Assembly (NCBI RefSeq): GCF_029962835.1
Contig: NC_080591.1
Span: forward strand, 38,447,501 to 38,511,500
DNA from: Magnolia sinica
Lineage: Eukaryota > Streptophyta > Magnoliopsida > Magnoliales > Magnoliaceae
DNA: 64,000 nucleotides
Reading direction: 5' to 3'
The notes beneath the pieces are model-generated. The model made no database searches. It was given only the letters and a program-made list of their open reading frames with translations, and was not told where the DNA came from. Positions 45,508 to 56,799 of this stretch are shown here, piece after piece. Position numbers and translations under genes: made by a program. The stretch's first letter is position 1. Every line of letters begins with the position of its first letter.

Positions 45508-48500
45508 TGTCACACCCCAAACTCAGAAAACGGGCTCAAAAAATTCCCGATCGCCAAATCCGGTGCCGATAACCTCCATAGTGCCCCATTCTCGGCTCCC
45601 GGCACTTATGTGCTAGATTCTGATCCCGGGATCCTACAAGGAGGATTTTCAGTATGATTTTTTTTATAATGGAGCATAAACACAAGCATCACAAAACAAC
45701 ATCACCACATATCCACTAATATAAACATTTGACTACAATGCTAAAAGGGAAATACATATGTATCAAAATCAAAGCTCCAGAAGTCCGCTGCACACTCCAA
45801 GTTCAACGCTGCTACGACCTAACGGCACCTGCACGCATCTATCATGCATAAGCTTATAGAAAGTTTAGAGGTTGGTGAAAGTGTGTGTAAGGTAAGTGCC
45901 AAGAATACAATAAAGCCCATAAATCATACATCATTGGAATAAGCGAAAATACTGATAAGATCATGAATCATACAATATCAGAGTAAGTGAAATTATACTG
46001 GTAAGTCCATGAGTGCTATCAGACGTACCAAGGCTATGAGATGCAAGGCATGAATGCTAACGGCCATATCAAGGCTATGCAATGCAAACATAATTAGATA
46101 ATAACAGATGCCGAGGATGCAATGCAATATACAAATCCTGACGAGCCACGAATACCATCAACCTCATCTAAGCCATACATCAAACCTGCGCGTATCGCGC
46201 GATCATGTGGGGATAACTTCGTCTCACAAGGAGTCCCATAAACATCTCAGTCCAATGGCATCTGCTTTAATCAATCATCCATCACAACATGCATACGAAT
46301 GATGGGGGTCCACAGAAGGACGACGGATCTAGTCCAAATATCAAGATAAGCTCACTGATTTAAAACGCGTCACGATAGTTACGGAAAGAATCCAACTTAT
46401 AGCCATCACAATATCAGACGATGCAACTGATGTAGGACAAAGTTCTGCCTTCACTGTGTGCATAGTAGCTTGCCAACATAGTAGCCTACTAATCACTGGT
46501 AGCTCGCCCAGGCTCCTCTGGCCCCGCCCACATCAGTGTCCGCCCACGTCCGCCCGCCCACATGTGATCATAGTGATGGAGCGTCATAATGTCCCCCACC
46601 GAGGGCAGATCCGAGTTTAAGTGTAATAAGTGGGCTTCCTTACCTCTCTATCGCGCAATAAACTGAACTTTCCTATGGGCCCAATATATACACAAGGTGG
46701 CTCCAAGGTGTAGCTATCATGATGCTATGCTGTCACATACTCATAATCGGTATCGATAATTGGTATTGATAACCGGTACTGATAATCGGCCCCAACAATC
46801 GGCCTCGACAATCGAAATCGGCCAAACAAGGCCTAAGGGAAGGTCACAATGTGGACATTAAACCATCATTTCCCAACAATGTGGCCATTTAACCAACATT
46901 GCTCCCAAGGAGTGGCCCATACAAGAAATTCATACACAACTTAACGAGCCATACATACATGCACTAGACCTCAACCATGGGCCTTGAATACATCACAATG
47001 GGCCTTGCCAAATGGGTTGGAAATACATCACAATGGGCCTCATCATATAAGCTAGAAATATATCACAATGGACCTTGCCAAATGAGCCGGAAATATATCA
47101 CAATGGGCCTGAACCCACGGGCCCTAATACATCACAATGGGCCTCAACCCATAAGCCCCAAATACATTACATCAGGCCTGATCAAATGGGCCCCATATAC
47201 ATCAAATGGGTTGTATCAACAAGCCAAATCAAATGGGTTAACTCAAATGGGCCGAATCAAATGGGCTTCATGTATATCAATCAGGCCCACCCTTATGTAT
47301 TTTTGAGATCTGACTTATTCATAAGTTAACATAGAGGTAGATGAAGTAAGAGCAAAAAATCAACTTGATCGGAACTACCGTGGCCCTTAAGAAGTTTGAA
47401 CGATGGACGTCACTGTCCACTACTCTAAATGGTGGGGGTCCACTTGAACTATGGATCTGACTCATTCTTTAGCTCATGCCATAAAATGAGCTTTCAAAAT
47501 GGTTAGACGGTTTGGATGCAACACATGCATCATGGTGGGTCCCAAAGATGGACAACGTGGATGATACAGGTGGCACTCACAGAACTAGGTGACGCGACTC
47601 CAGCAGCTATGTAGTTGGAGTGAGGTACACCAGCTGTCCCACCCACGCATGGGGACGGTGTGGGATACAATACATACATCAGTGGGTCCCACATGGGGCC
47701 CACCATAACGTTTATCTGTAATCCAATCTGTTGATAAGGTCACACGGATCTGGATGGAAAGGAAAAACAAATTTCATAATGATCCAAAACTTCTGTGATA
47801 CCCAAAAGGGTTTTAATGGCAGACGTTCAATCAACACCGTTCTCGGTCGTGTGGGCCACCTAAGTTATGTAGACGGCTGATTTTTGGGGTGGCCCGCTGT
47901 CCTAAGAGGGGCCACCAAATGCAAGGTGTTGATGTTCCACACACATCACGGTGGGGTCTATGGCTGGGACCCACTACTCAGTCTCCCAGCGTCATACGCA
48001 GCGTCCTACTGCTGCAGTAGCGTCAGGTGCTTTACATATTTTTAAAAAAATTGAATTTTTTTTACAGTTTTTCGCAGCTTAGGCCCACATCCGAAGAATC
48101 GGCCCCAGCCGTTGGCTTCTAGGGCTCAAGACAGACTCATCAAGCCCAATATTCAGTATATTTTGGCGTATCGAAACATCAATGTGGGTTTTAACGGTGA
48201 AAACCACTGTTTTCTATGTTATGGCCTGCTAGAAAATCGGATCAACTTCATTTTTCGGCTCAACTTCTAAAATGAATTGGGAAATAGGATGGACGGCGTG
48301 GATTGAATTCATACATCAAGGTGAGGCCTGTATGAGTGGCCCACCCAAATAGCTTTAAAACAAACTGATATTTCTGTTTTCATATCAGTAAGCCACACTC
48401 AATTCACACTTTACGGCCTGACTATGTCTAGCGTCCCTGGACGCTGGACGATTTGCATACAACACATTTAAGGTGGGCCCCACCTACAGACGAGTTGTCT

Positions 48501-49640
48501 AGGTGGGCCACCAAATGGCTGGATGGCATGGATAAGACATACATCAAGGTGGGGTCCATCCAAGTGGGCCACACAGCCACATCATCACACACAATAGAAA
48601 AATGAAAGAGAGAGGGAGAGAGAGAGAGAAAAAAAAAAAGAAAGAAATCGAGTGATGGAGGGACCCCAGCATTATGGGCCCTCCCTTCCATACATCATAA
48701 CATAAATCGAGTGGGTCCCATTACATGTGGGCCCACCGATCAAAATCAATGGTAGAGATCCTTTCTCCACCAAAATGAAAGGTCTAGATGACCCTATCCG
48801 TGTAAGGAAAATAAACATCATGATGGGGTCCATGAAAAATAGCCCCATCATGGAATGATCATGAGGATCAAGATGGGCCATCGGCAACACCTAGGGTCCA
48901 AAGTGAGATCCATACCATCAATCGGTAAGCCTCACTTGGCCCATCATCAAAATATGAAAATCTAGCCTATAAAGCACCCACCGTTCGATCTTCTTAGTCT
49001 AATGGAACACCGAACTCCTTGTGCTTCACTTTGATGGAAGGTAATGAGAAATGAAGGGCTAGGATGGTGGATCTTGGGGTGGGAAGTGGGCCACACACAT
49101 ATACTCTTTTCTCATATGGAAGGGCTTGGACATCCACTCTTTTCTTCTCCTTTGTTGCTTGGAAAATGTGAAGAGAAAGGGAGAGAGGGGGGTGGTTGTA
49201 AGAGAGGTGATGGGTGTGAGTGATGGATGTGAGGTGATGGTGTACTTGACATGTATGGGTGTATAAGAGAGAGGGTAAGAAAGAGTTGACTTTGGGGTTG
49301 CTCTTGTACTTGACATGAGGTGATTGATTGATTGAGTGATTGCTTGATGGGACATGTTGTAGAGATTCTCTTGGGAATGAAAACGCGCGGTATTTCTTCG
49401 AAATAAACGCGGGCCCACATCTCTCAGCTAGGGTATCGGATCGGTATGCAAGATGTGGCGTTGGAACCGTGGATATAGTGTGGTCGTAATGGTACAAGTC
49501 TTGGGTCAAGCCGACTTTGGAATACAGGATACGACTCGGGGTTACGCGCAACTACCGATAAATATTGCAGATCGCCGGAATTCGACCAGGAGGACCGTAA
49601 AAGCCTAAGGAATGGTACGGGCTAGGATACGGGTCTTACA
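45508..49640 (-). repeat. 5' LTR of the non-autonomous element
   Basis: Plus-strand ends TGTCACACCCC and GGGTCTTACA. Same internal order as the partner; the GGGCC array is at 46960-47290 and the GA microsatellite at 48605-48650. Differences from the partner are mainly transitions, with long nearly identical stretches. Confidence 0.9.
46960..47290. repeat. ATGGGCC tandem array, 5' LTR copy
   Basis: Longer than the 3' LTR copy by an extra CATCAAATGGG-containing unit near 47180-47220. Overlapping open frames on the plus strand are products of the repeat. Confidence 0.85.
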
Positions 49641-50323
49641 CATGCTCTGAATGATTCCAGTTGCTCAGCAAAGTCTCTTGAACCTAAGTAGAGTGATATT
49701 TGGAGCATCCAAAACCTAGGCAGCAATTAGGCGTGCATGAGGTTGTTTATAGATAGTGACTCAATTTACTCGAGGAGGGTGTCTACCAATGCTAGATTTT
49801 TTGTTCGGTAAGCCTATTGGATGTTACTAAGTTATTCTCGGATCCCTCTAATTTCTGCCCCCCAAGGGACTTCGCTTTCCGCCATAACTTTTGGGGCCTT
49901 CCCCCGAGCTTGTCGCTTCTGGTACAAGGTATGGCGCATGCCTAACTCGGCAAGCTCAGTAGTTGTCGGGGTCTACATTAGGGCGATGAGGCTTCCCCCA
50001 GCCTGGGCCTGCCCTTGGTGCAGCTCAAGGCGCGACTGCATTGAGCGAGACTGCTCAATTACTGCTTCAACCTCCTCACACTAATTGGAAGGGGACGCCT
50101 TCTGCCTTTCTAGTAGCCTCATGATATAATCTAAGTTGACAATCAAGGCTCCCACTTAGTTCTCAATGGAGATAAGCCGAGTACCTTGATTTCGAGACTT
50201 CTTCACCACTGCTTGTGAGGGCAATTGGGACTGGGGTAGTGATTACGAGGCTTGAGCCTCACCGAACTGAGCCCAGTTTTTCGATTTTGCTACAGCAGGA
50301 GTTTTCCCTTTTATCTTGGCCAT
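49641..50323 (-). pseudogene. Tat gag, N-terminal part
   Basis: Start at 50323: MAKIKGKTPAVAKSKNWAQFG, then a stop and QLPSQAVVKKSRNQGTRLI, a Gln/Arg-rich stretch (IEQSRSMQSRLELHQGQAQAGG) and TELAELGMRHTLYQKRQARG. Ends at the CATGC insertion site. This is the variable gag N-terminus; the capsid core is mostly decayed or lies at the insertion point. Confidence 0.65.
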
Positions 50324-50383
50324 TAAGGGAAGAACATGTGGTGGTTCAAGTTGGAGACGGTGAGAACTTGGCTCCGTTGTCAT

Positions 50384-50400
50384 TCTCCCAAATGACATCA
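50384..50400 (-). promoter_or_regulatory. Decayed Tat primer binding site
   Basis: Minus strand TGATGTCATTTGGGAGA sits where Tat elements have TGGCGCCGTCTGTGGGA, and is followed by the usual GACAACGGAGCC. Most of the differences are C-to-T or G-to-A, and no CpG remains. Confidence 0.65.
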
Positions 50401-50403
50401 ATC

Positions 50404-51125
50404 TGTTGTCACTGAATATTAGGCCAACAGATGAAGTCAATCGTGAATGTATGCCCATCGATGGACCTACAATGACCAGGGAGATGTGGACAACGGGGGT
50501 TGCCAGTAACCGGTTTTGGACCCTTTGATGCCTAAGTTAGGCTGATAAACTTAGATCAAGGACTAGGCTATGGGTTTGGAGCTAACCTCTTTTCATTTGG
50601 GGTAGTTAAATTTATGGGGTCCTCAGGCGGTTCTGAAACTATTCTATCTTAATGGGATATGCTGGAGAGTTTCTCTTTGATTAGGAAACTGGTCCTGAAA
50701 GTGTCCTCGAGCCCACCTCGACCGGCGTAATCTTCGCCTCGAGATCAAGTTGGGCCCTCTTTTTTCAAATTTGGGGCATAATCCCCTGCAGGTTACTTGT
50801 ATTGTCTTGGCGATGGTCGGTTGGGTTAGTTCGGAAGGCAGGGAGAGCTCGGATCCTGATCTCCTTGTCTTATGGGTCCTTCGCCGATGTTATAGACGTT
50901 CCTGGTGAGACGAATCTTTGCCCACTGAGCTTTGTCCTCGGACAGCTCAGCTCGGTAGCTCGTCCCTTCATCGAGAGAGTTATTCATTCTGTCTCTGAGC
51001 TCTGTGCCCTAAATAGCTTAGCTCAAAAACCACTCATGGGCCTTCGACCACCTCTATTCGGATTCTCTTATAATTAGTCAATCATTCTTCTCGTAAGAGG
51101 GCCCAACTCGTTTTTTCCCATGACA
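50404..51125 (-). repeat. Tat 5' LTR
   Basis: About 722 bp with plus-strand ends TGTTGTCACTG and CCCATGACA. The reverse complement starts TGTCATGGGAAAA and ends before the PBS. It contains the GATGCCTAAGTTAGG block common near the U5 side of Tat LTRs. Matches 7150-7263 at its outer end. Confidence 0.78.
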
Positions 51126-51609
51126 TATTATATCCATACCGTCCATTCATCTTGCAATATTATTTTCAGCATGACCCCAAAAAAAAAAAAAAAATAAGAC
51201 ATCCAAGTGTACCATACCACAGAGAGAAAGTAATTCCCACCATAATGTTTATTTTCCATCCAACTTATTCATAAGATCACACAACCTAGATGTAGGGAAA
51301 ACACAAATATCAGCTTAATCCAACACTTTCGTAGACCCAGCAAGTTTTCAATGGTAGGTATTCAATCCTCACTGCCTTCTGTGGCGTGGTACACTTGAGA
51401 TTTGAATTTACTTCATTTTTAGGCTCATTCTATAAAAGATCTGACAAAGTAAATGGGCAGTGTAGATGTAACGCAGATGTTATGGTGGGACTTACAAAAC
51501 TTTGCCACACGAACACACCTTAGCATTTCATGTCACCGCATCACTGCAACGATTCTGAAAGATTACCATCATTTAGCAGCTCAGTTGTATCTAATAAATG
51601 GGCGCGGAT
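51126..51609. repeat. Fragment related to the inverted-repeat family
   Basis: Contains CCCACCATAATGTTTATTTT, CACACAACCTAGATG, CAGCTTAATCCA and a closing GGGCAGTGTAGATGTAAC segment, all in the order seen inside 51610-52140 and in the giant LTRs. Clear terminal repeats are absent. A poly-A run lies at 51179-51196. No gene seen. Confidence 0.6.
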
Positions 51610-52140
51610 TAGGTGTTACCTGGGTAACACTTTTGTTGGTGTTACTCTTACTGTAGGGCCCACCTTGATTATGTGTTGTATATTCCCGCCATTCATCCGT
51701 TTTTCCAGCTCATTTTTCGATGTGGTTCCAAACATTAAGTAAATCCAAATCTCAGGTCAAACACACCACAGGAAACAGTGGTGATTGAACATCCACCATT
51801 GAAAACTTTCCAGGGCCACTTTAAGAAGATCCGTAATGTTTATTTGCCATCCAACACGTTAAATAAGGTCAACCAAGTCTGGATGAAGGGAAAACACAAA
51901 GATCAGCTTGATCCAAAACTTGTATAACCTATTAAATAAAAAAAAAAAAAACTTTTAGTGATTATTCACCAGTTTTTCCAGTGGTGTGGTCCACTGGAGA
52001 TTGGATCTGCTCAAACTTTAGAATAACTACCTTAAATGATCTGTAAAAATGGATGGGCGGCGTGGATATACAACACAATAATCAAAGTGGACCCCACACG
52101 GTAAGGGTAACACTCCATTTAGGTGTTGCTCCCCAATCAA
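51610..52140. mobile_element. Non-autonomous DNA element with long terminal inverted repeats (copy 1)
   Basis: The left arm (51610-51670) GGTGTTACCTGGGTAACAC...GTAGGGCCCACCTTGATT is the inverted complement of the right arm (52081-52140) AATCAAAGTGGACCCCACACGGTAAGGGTAACAC. Similarity continues inward (GCCATTCATCCGTTTTTCCAG against GGATGGGCGGCGTGGATATA), so the unit could fold back. About 531 bp, no ORF. No convincing target duplication found. Confidence 0.72.
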
Positions 52141-53123
52141 TGGTAACATATTATAATGTTAGTTTTCCACCACATGATAATGGTAGTCAACAATCCAAAC
52201 AGGCCATAAATAATTTATTTAAACCCAGTGAGCGATGTAAACGAGTCTCTATGCCTTTTTGAGGTTTTCATGAGTCCTTCCTGGGATAATCTGAGTTGAC
52301 TCAGAGCGACCTTGACAACAGAAGGGTAGCTTTGTGCCATAACATGATGAAATGATGAGATGTTTGGTGATAAGAGAATCATTTTAATGGTAAAGACTCT
52401 GTTAATCATGTTGTATCATCACATCTGTCTCTATCTTGTTTTCTCATACATCATCACTCATTATCATTTCTAAGGGAAGCTTTGCTTCCTAATTACACTT
52501 CAATCTTTTCTTTTTCCTTTTTAACTTTCATCAAACCAAAAGTAAGAAATTGTCGCCGGGTTGTGCGGCCGACGTTGATAGAAATTGTACGGTCCGCAAC
52601 CATTTTCATCCGCAAGTTACCGAAAAAAGGTGGAAATTCCAAAGTAGGATGGCCCTTTTTTATTTGTTCGACGAGGCTGGATCCAATGCAATGCTTTGTA
52701 GGATAAGCTTTTAGCATACAACGTGAGTCTAAGTATACCTATGTGAGTCTATGTGCAGTTGAGTGCGTCGAAGTGTGTACAAGTGCATGTGAAGCAAAGG
52801 CTAGTAATGATTATCACTAACAAACAATCCCTGTTGTTATAGAAGTTTAGGGGAAAAAAAAAATGAATATATTATTTTGACATGATTTATTTAATAATTT
52901 GGACAGTCAATCGAGTTAGGAATTGGTATAGTTAGGACCCATTAGAAATTAGCAGCATAGAATAAGTATTGGGGAGGACCCATGTATAGCTTCCAAGTTA
53001 GAACCATGGTTTTAATACTTAGACAAGTCTCGTGTGATTTGTTTGAGTCAAATTGCTTAAACCCAATCTGGTTTAATGCCATGAGTCATCTCCAATTCAG
53101 GTAAGTCGGGCTAATTCACCTTG
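52141..53123. other. Stretch without recognisable gene or repeat
   Basis: No transposon domain, LTR end or array seen. Two overlapping frames of about 74 codons on opposite strands at 52482-52717 show no known motif. A short palindrome AGGGAAGCTTTGCTTCC lies near 52472. It may be unique spacer DNA or an unrecognised repeat. Confidence 0.4.
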
Positions 53124-53828
53124 TGTTGGGGGACTGTGGAAGCACACAGAGATGAATTAAGTGAAGCAATCCAATCGCACCAATCAAGCACAATGCAAAC
53201 ACACTGAATTTAACGTGGAAAAATCCTTTCGGGAAAAAACCAAGGTACAAAGTGACAAATGATCACCATGAAAGCAGAAATTACTAGATTTTAGAGCATA
53301 CCCGATTCGAACAAGCCTCGAATCACCCCAGGCTACACCCTTGAAGCCCTAGGAACGAATTGGAAAGCTCACAAATACATCTCAATCCCGATTACACCTT
53401 TGTATAGCCTTAGAAAGAATCACAATCGAAATCGAAAACAAATCCTGCAAATATGCAACTCTGCGTAACTCTGCAATACGTTCGATGACACTTTCAATGG
53501 GACTTTGATGTCACTGACAGACCGTCGATGGCATAGAACCCACTTCGATGGCTTTGAAATAACAGCAAAATAATCCAGAGACAGCATGGAAAATCGAATT
53601 TTCTTGATTGCACTTCGATAGGTCTCAATGGCATCAAACTTAAGTTTTAATGGTATTAAAACTAAAATAAACTCGATAGCATTAAATAGGTACCCGAAAT
53701 TCTGAATTTATTTGATGGGATCGAGCAGTAGTTCGATGGCATCGAATAGTGCTCGATGGCATCGAATGGTCTGTCGATGGCATCAACAGGCCATGTTTCC
53801 AAATTGATTTAAGACATCAAAAATAACA
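53124..53828 (-). repeat. 3' LTR of the minus-strand copia
   Basis: 705 bp, plus-strand TGTTGGGGGACTG to AAAAATAACA; minus-strand GGTGAAGAT (53829-53837) next to it is the PPT. Its left part matches 57481-57768 (AATCAAGCACAATGCAAACA and GGAAAAAACCA blocks). Contains an array of CGATGGCATCGA-type motifs (53480-53790). Confidence 0.8.
53480..53790. repeat. Array of CGATGGCATCGA-type palindromic motifs in copia LTR
   Basis: About ten degenerate copies of TTCGATGGCATCGAA and half-sites (CGATGACAC, CGATGGCATAGAA, CGATGGCTTTGAA, CGATGGCATCAA) irregularly spaced. Same layout principle as the CGACCAGTCG arrays of the Sirevirus LTR, with a different sequence. Confidence 0.75.
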
Positions 53829-53999
53829 ATCTTCACCATGTCTTCAATCTTCAATCATATAGCTTTTTGGCCTCTTTTTATCTCTGCCTTGCATCATAAA
53901 TCAATCATCGCTTCTCATGCACACTCCGTCCTTCTTTTACACTTCCGCCAAGCCTAGAGAAGTCGCACAGAACTTGAAATTCTCTTCAAGAACCACTTT

Positions 54000-54453
54000 G
54001 ATGAGCATGTCTACTGGATTCACGCTGGTGTGAATCTTCTCAAGCACATGTTAGATAAAATGGTGACAAACATTAATGTGTTTAGTACGTGTGTAATAAC
54101 AAAGTTTTTAGCCAAATTGATAGCGCTCTCGCTATCATAATTAACCAGAATGGCCTCTTGTTAAAGCCCCAACTGATTTATCATTCCCTCAACCAAACAC
54201 CTTCCTTAAATGCCTCTGTCACTATCATATACATAGCTTCAATTGTGAAAAGAGGCACCACAAATTGAAGCTTCAACATCCAATTGATCACTTCACCCGC
54301 TAGTACAAACGAGTAATCGGAAGTCGACTTTCTAGAATCCACACTGCCTGCGTAATATAAATCCACATACCCAACTAACTTATCCCATGTCTTTTCAAAT
54401 TTTAAGACGTAGTCTTTTGTACCTCGAATATATCGAAGTAACCATTTCACCAC
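54000..54453 (-). pseudogene. copia RNase H
   Basis: 54181-54453 reads VVKWLLRYIRGTKDYVLKF, VGYVDLYYAGSVDSRKSTSDY and TIEAMYM.VTEAFKEGVWLRE, the copia RNase H blocks; the D of the usual DADYAG is changed (DLYYAG). The end of the domain continues with stops to about 54000. Confidence 0.85.
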
Positions 54454-54462
54454 TTCCCAGCG

Positions 54463-55080
54463 CTACTTTTCGGGGTTAGACAGGTATTTGCTTACAACAC
54501 CAACCACCTGTGAAATATCTAGTCTCATACAGATCATGGAATACATATAACTACCAACAACATTCAAATAGAGCACATGAGATATATCCTGTTTTTCTTC
54601 AATTGTTTTAGGACATTGTTCTGAAGATAGCTTGAAGTGAGCCGCGTCGAGAACGCTAACTGACTCTGCCTTGTCCATCCCATACTTGATTAATATCTTC
54701 TCAAGGTATTATGCCTATGATAACCAAAGTCCGCTCCTCTTTCCGTCTCTGTATATGTCAATGCTAAGAACCTTCTTTGCAGCCCCCAGATCTTTCATCT
54801 CGAATGTCCCTGATAACTGAGTTTTCAGTACATTGATTTCAAACATGCTATGACTGCCGATCAACATGTCATCAACATATAATACTAGGATAATGAACTT
54901 GCCATCACTCAGTGTCTTATAATAGACACAGTGATTGTATTAACTCCTTGTAAACTTTTGACTCAATATGAAAGAATCAAACTTTTTATATCACTGCCTA
55001 AGCGACTATTTCAAGCCGTACAAGGAGTTCATCTCATCATCCATCACTACTTTCCACTTTGCTACATCAGGCTCTTCAAG
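54463..55080 (-). pseudogene. copia reverse transcriptase, N-terminal half deleted
   Basis: The catalytic YVDD (54868-54879) sits in FIILVLYVDDMLIGS; 54463-54678 reads YLNVVGSYMYSMICMRLDIS. Upstream, DVAKWKVVMDDEMNSLYGLK jumps straight to a segment homologous to RQWYKKFDSFI: the beginning and middle of RT between MNSLY and SLYGLK are missing. The join is at a short sequence shared by both sites. Such a deletion abolishes the enzyme. Confidence 0.82.
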
Positions 55081-55419
55081 AGCCTCCTAAGGAGCAGATG
55101 AATCCCCCTCATTTGTAATAAGGGCATATGTGATATTAGAGTAGTCCATATTTCTCGTTGGTAACCTACAATCCCATGGTGGATTCCTTCTCACAGGTGG
55201 CTACTCCACCTACTCATGTACCTCTGTCTACATATCTATCTCTGTCTGAGTATCACCTGTGTCAACCTGAATGTCCATAATCATCCTTTCTAGTTCCTTT
55301 TGTTCATCATGCTCATTCTTACAGAATAAGGACCCTTCGTCTAATTTGACATCACAGCTAATAATGATTTTTCATGTGACTCGGTCATATAGCCTGTAGC
55401 CTTTCACACCACCACCATA

Positions 55420-56482
55420 GCTAACAAAGATGTATTTTTTAGCTCTTTGGTCGAACTTATCTCTCTTAATTAATGGTACATGAGAGTAAGCTTCACAACC
55501 AAATACACGCAATCCTGAGTAGTCTACATTTTAACCACTCCACACTTCTTATGGAGTTTTACAATCAATCACTGTATAAGGGAACTGATTTACCAAGCAA
55601 AAAGTTGTGTTAATAGCCTCAGTCCATTGGTCCTTTACCAACCTAGCATTAATAATCATGCATCGTGCCCTCTCCAAGAGAGTCTGATTCATTCGCTTGG
55701 CCACACTGTTTTGCTTAGGCGTGTGGCACACTGTGTTGTGCCTTATGATCCCTTCATCCTTGTAGAATTGATTAAATTTAGTTTAAGTAAATTCACCACC
55801 ATTATCCATCCTTAGAACTTTTACCTTTCACCCTGATTGTTTTTCCATCATAGCCTTCCATTGTTTGAAATTGGTGAAAACCTCGGATTTATTTTTCATT
55901 AAATAAACTCATACTTTTTGGAGTAGTTAATGAATGTGATAAACCATGACAACCCTCCAACGAAAACCACGAGCAACAACCCTCATACATCATAATACAC
56001 ATAACTAAGCACACCTTTCATATATGTTTTTCATATTTAAAAGATAACCTGATTTGTGTATCCTATATACAATGCTCGCATATATTTAAATCAAAACTTT
56101 TAAAACTTGGAATTAAACAACGATCAGAAAGTACCTTCATACCCCGCTCGCTCATGTGGCCTAGATGTGCATGCCACATATGTGTAAATGTGGAATCCGC
56201 TACAACCGTTGCAACTTCACCTATTGAAGTGCTCCCGATCAACCTGTAAAGATTCTCATGCCTTTGTGCTTTCATAACTATGAGTACCCCTTTTGAAACC
56301 TTAAGGACACCATTGAAACCGGTGAATCTGCACCCAATCTCCTCAAGTGCACTAAGAGATATCAATCTCTTCTTCATATCAGGAATGTGCCTCACCTCAA
56401 TCAAGGTACACTCCATCTCATCAAACATCTTGATGTGTACCGTACCAACAGCCATAACATTACATACATTGTCATTACCCAT
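55420..56482 (-). pseudogene. copia integrase
   Basis: 56063-56482 contains RHIPDMKKRLISLSALEEIGC and the zinc-binding part MWHAHLGHMSERGMKVLSD with CEHC. 55549-55731 reads CHTPKQNSVAKRMNQTLLERAR, where family members have PQQNGVAERMNRTL; the catalytic Glu is therefore Lys here. C-terminal KFDQRAKKYIFVSYG lies near 55430-55460. A poorly preserved stretch lies between (55740-56060). Confidence 0.8.
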
Positions 56483-56529
56483 AAAAACATGTCTACCATC
56501 GCACTCTCTGTAACTAGTGAACTATCTTC

Positions 56530-56794
56530 GATGAGGAATCATGTGATATGAAGCCCCAGTATCTAAAATTCACTCATCCCTATAATCGTATAAGTGTCCG
56601 ATCATAGACACTGACAACACATCATTTTTGTTTGTACCTTCATCCGACGTGGCAGTATTGGCCTCTCTGGAAAAAGCCTCTAAGTTCTCTTTCTTCACTA
56701 TAGGATTTGTGCAATCCTTCTTCATATGCCCTGACATCCAATAATTCCAACACTTAAATTTTTCCTTGCTCTTGCCTCTGGATTTGAATCTCAA
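56530..56794 (-). pseudogene. copia gag zinc knuckle and protease start
   Basis: KFKCWNYWMSGHMKKDC is a zinc knuckle whose second Cys is lost. The following acidic linker ends at RDE, a stop (expected Trp), then ILDTGASYHMIPHR with the protease DTG at 56549-56566. Confidence 0.82.
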
Positions 56795-56799
56795 TCGTG

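Larger units (their letters stand above)
41020..49640 (-). mobile_element. Non-autonomous Ty3/gypsy element with 4.1-kb LTRs and a 378-bp interior
   Basis: Two colinear LTRs, 41020-45129 (4,110 bp) and 45508-49640 (4,133 bp), enclose 378 bp. The whole is flanked by CATGC at 41015-41019 and 49641-49645. The interior has a perfect initiator-Met PBS on the minus strand next to the right LTR and a purine tract next to the left LTR, so transcription and reverse transcription would run right to left. Only a remnant of the pol C-terminus is present and gag, protease, RT, RNase H and integrase are absent. It would need proteins from a related autonomous element, probably of the Tekay/Del chromovirus type. 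Confidence 0.88.
7150..51125 (-). mobile_element. Tat-lineage Ty3/gypsy retrotransposon, backbone of the window
   Basis: A single element read right to left: 5' LTR 50404-51125, PBS 50384-50400, gag from 50323, protease 39511-39927, RT 38410-39130, RNase H 37610-37985, integrase 36300-37335, an antisense accessory gene (plus, 7908-35659), PPT 7264-7275 and 3' LTR start 7150-7263. The two LTR pieces match each other (shared GAATTCTCTTATA/GATTCTCTTATA block and following sequence). The element is broken by the insertions at 8324-26677, 27704-34965 and 41020-49640 and by Athila at its 3' LTR. Gag-pol order and protein wording fit the Tat/RIRE2-like branch. All frames are broken. Confidence 0.85.
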
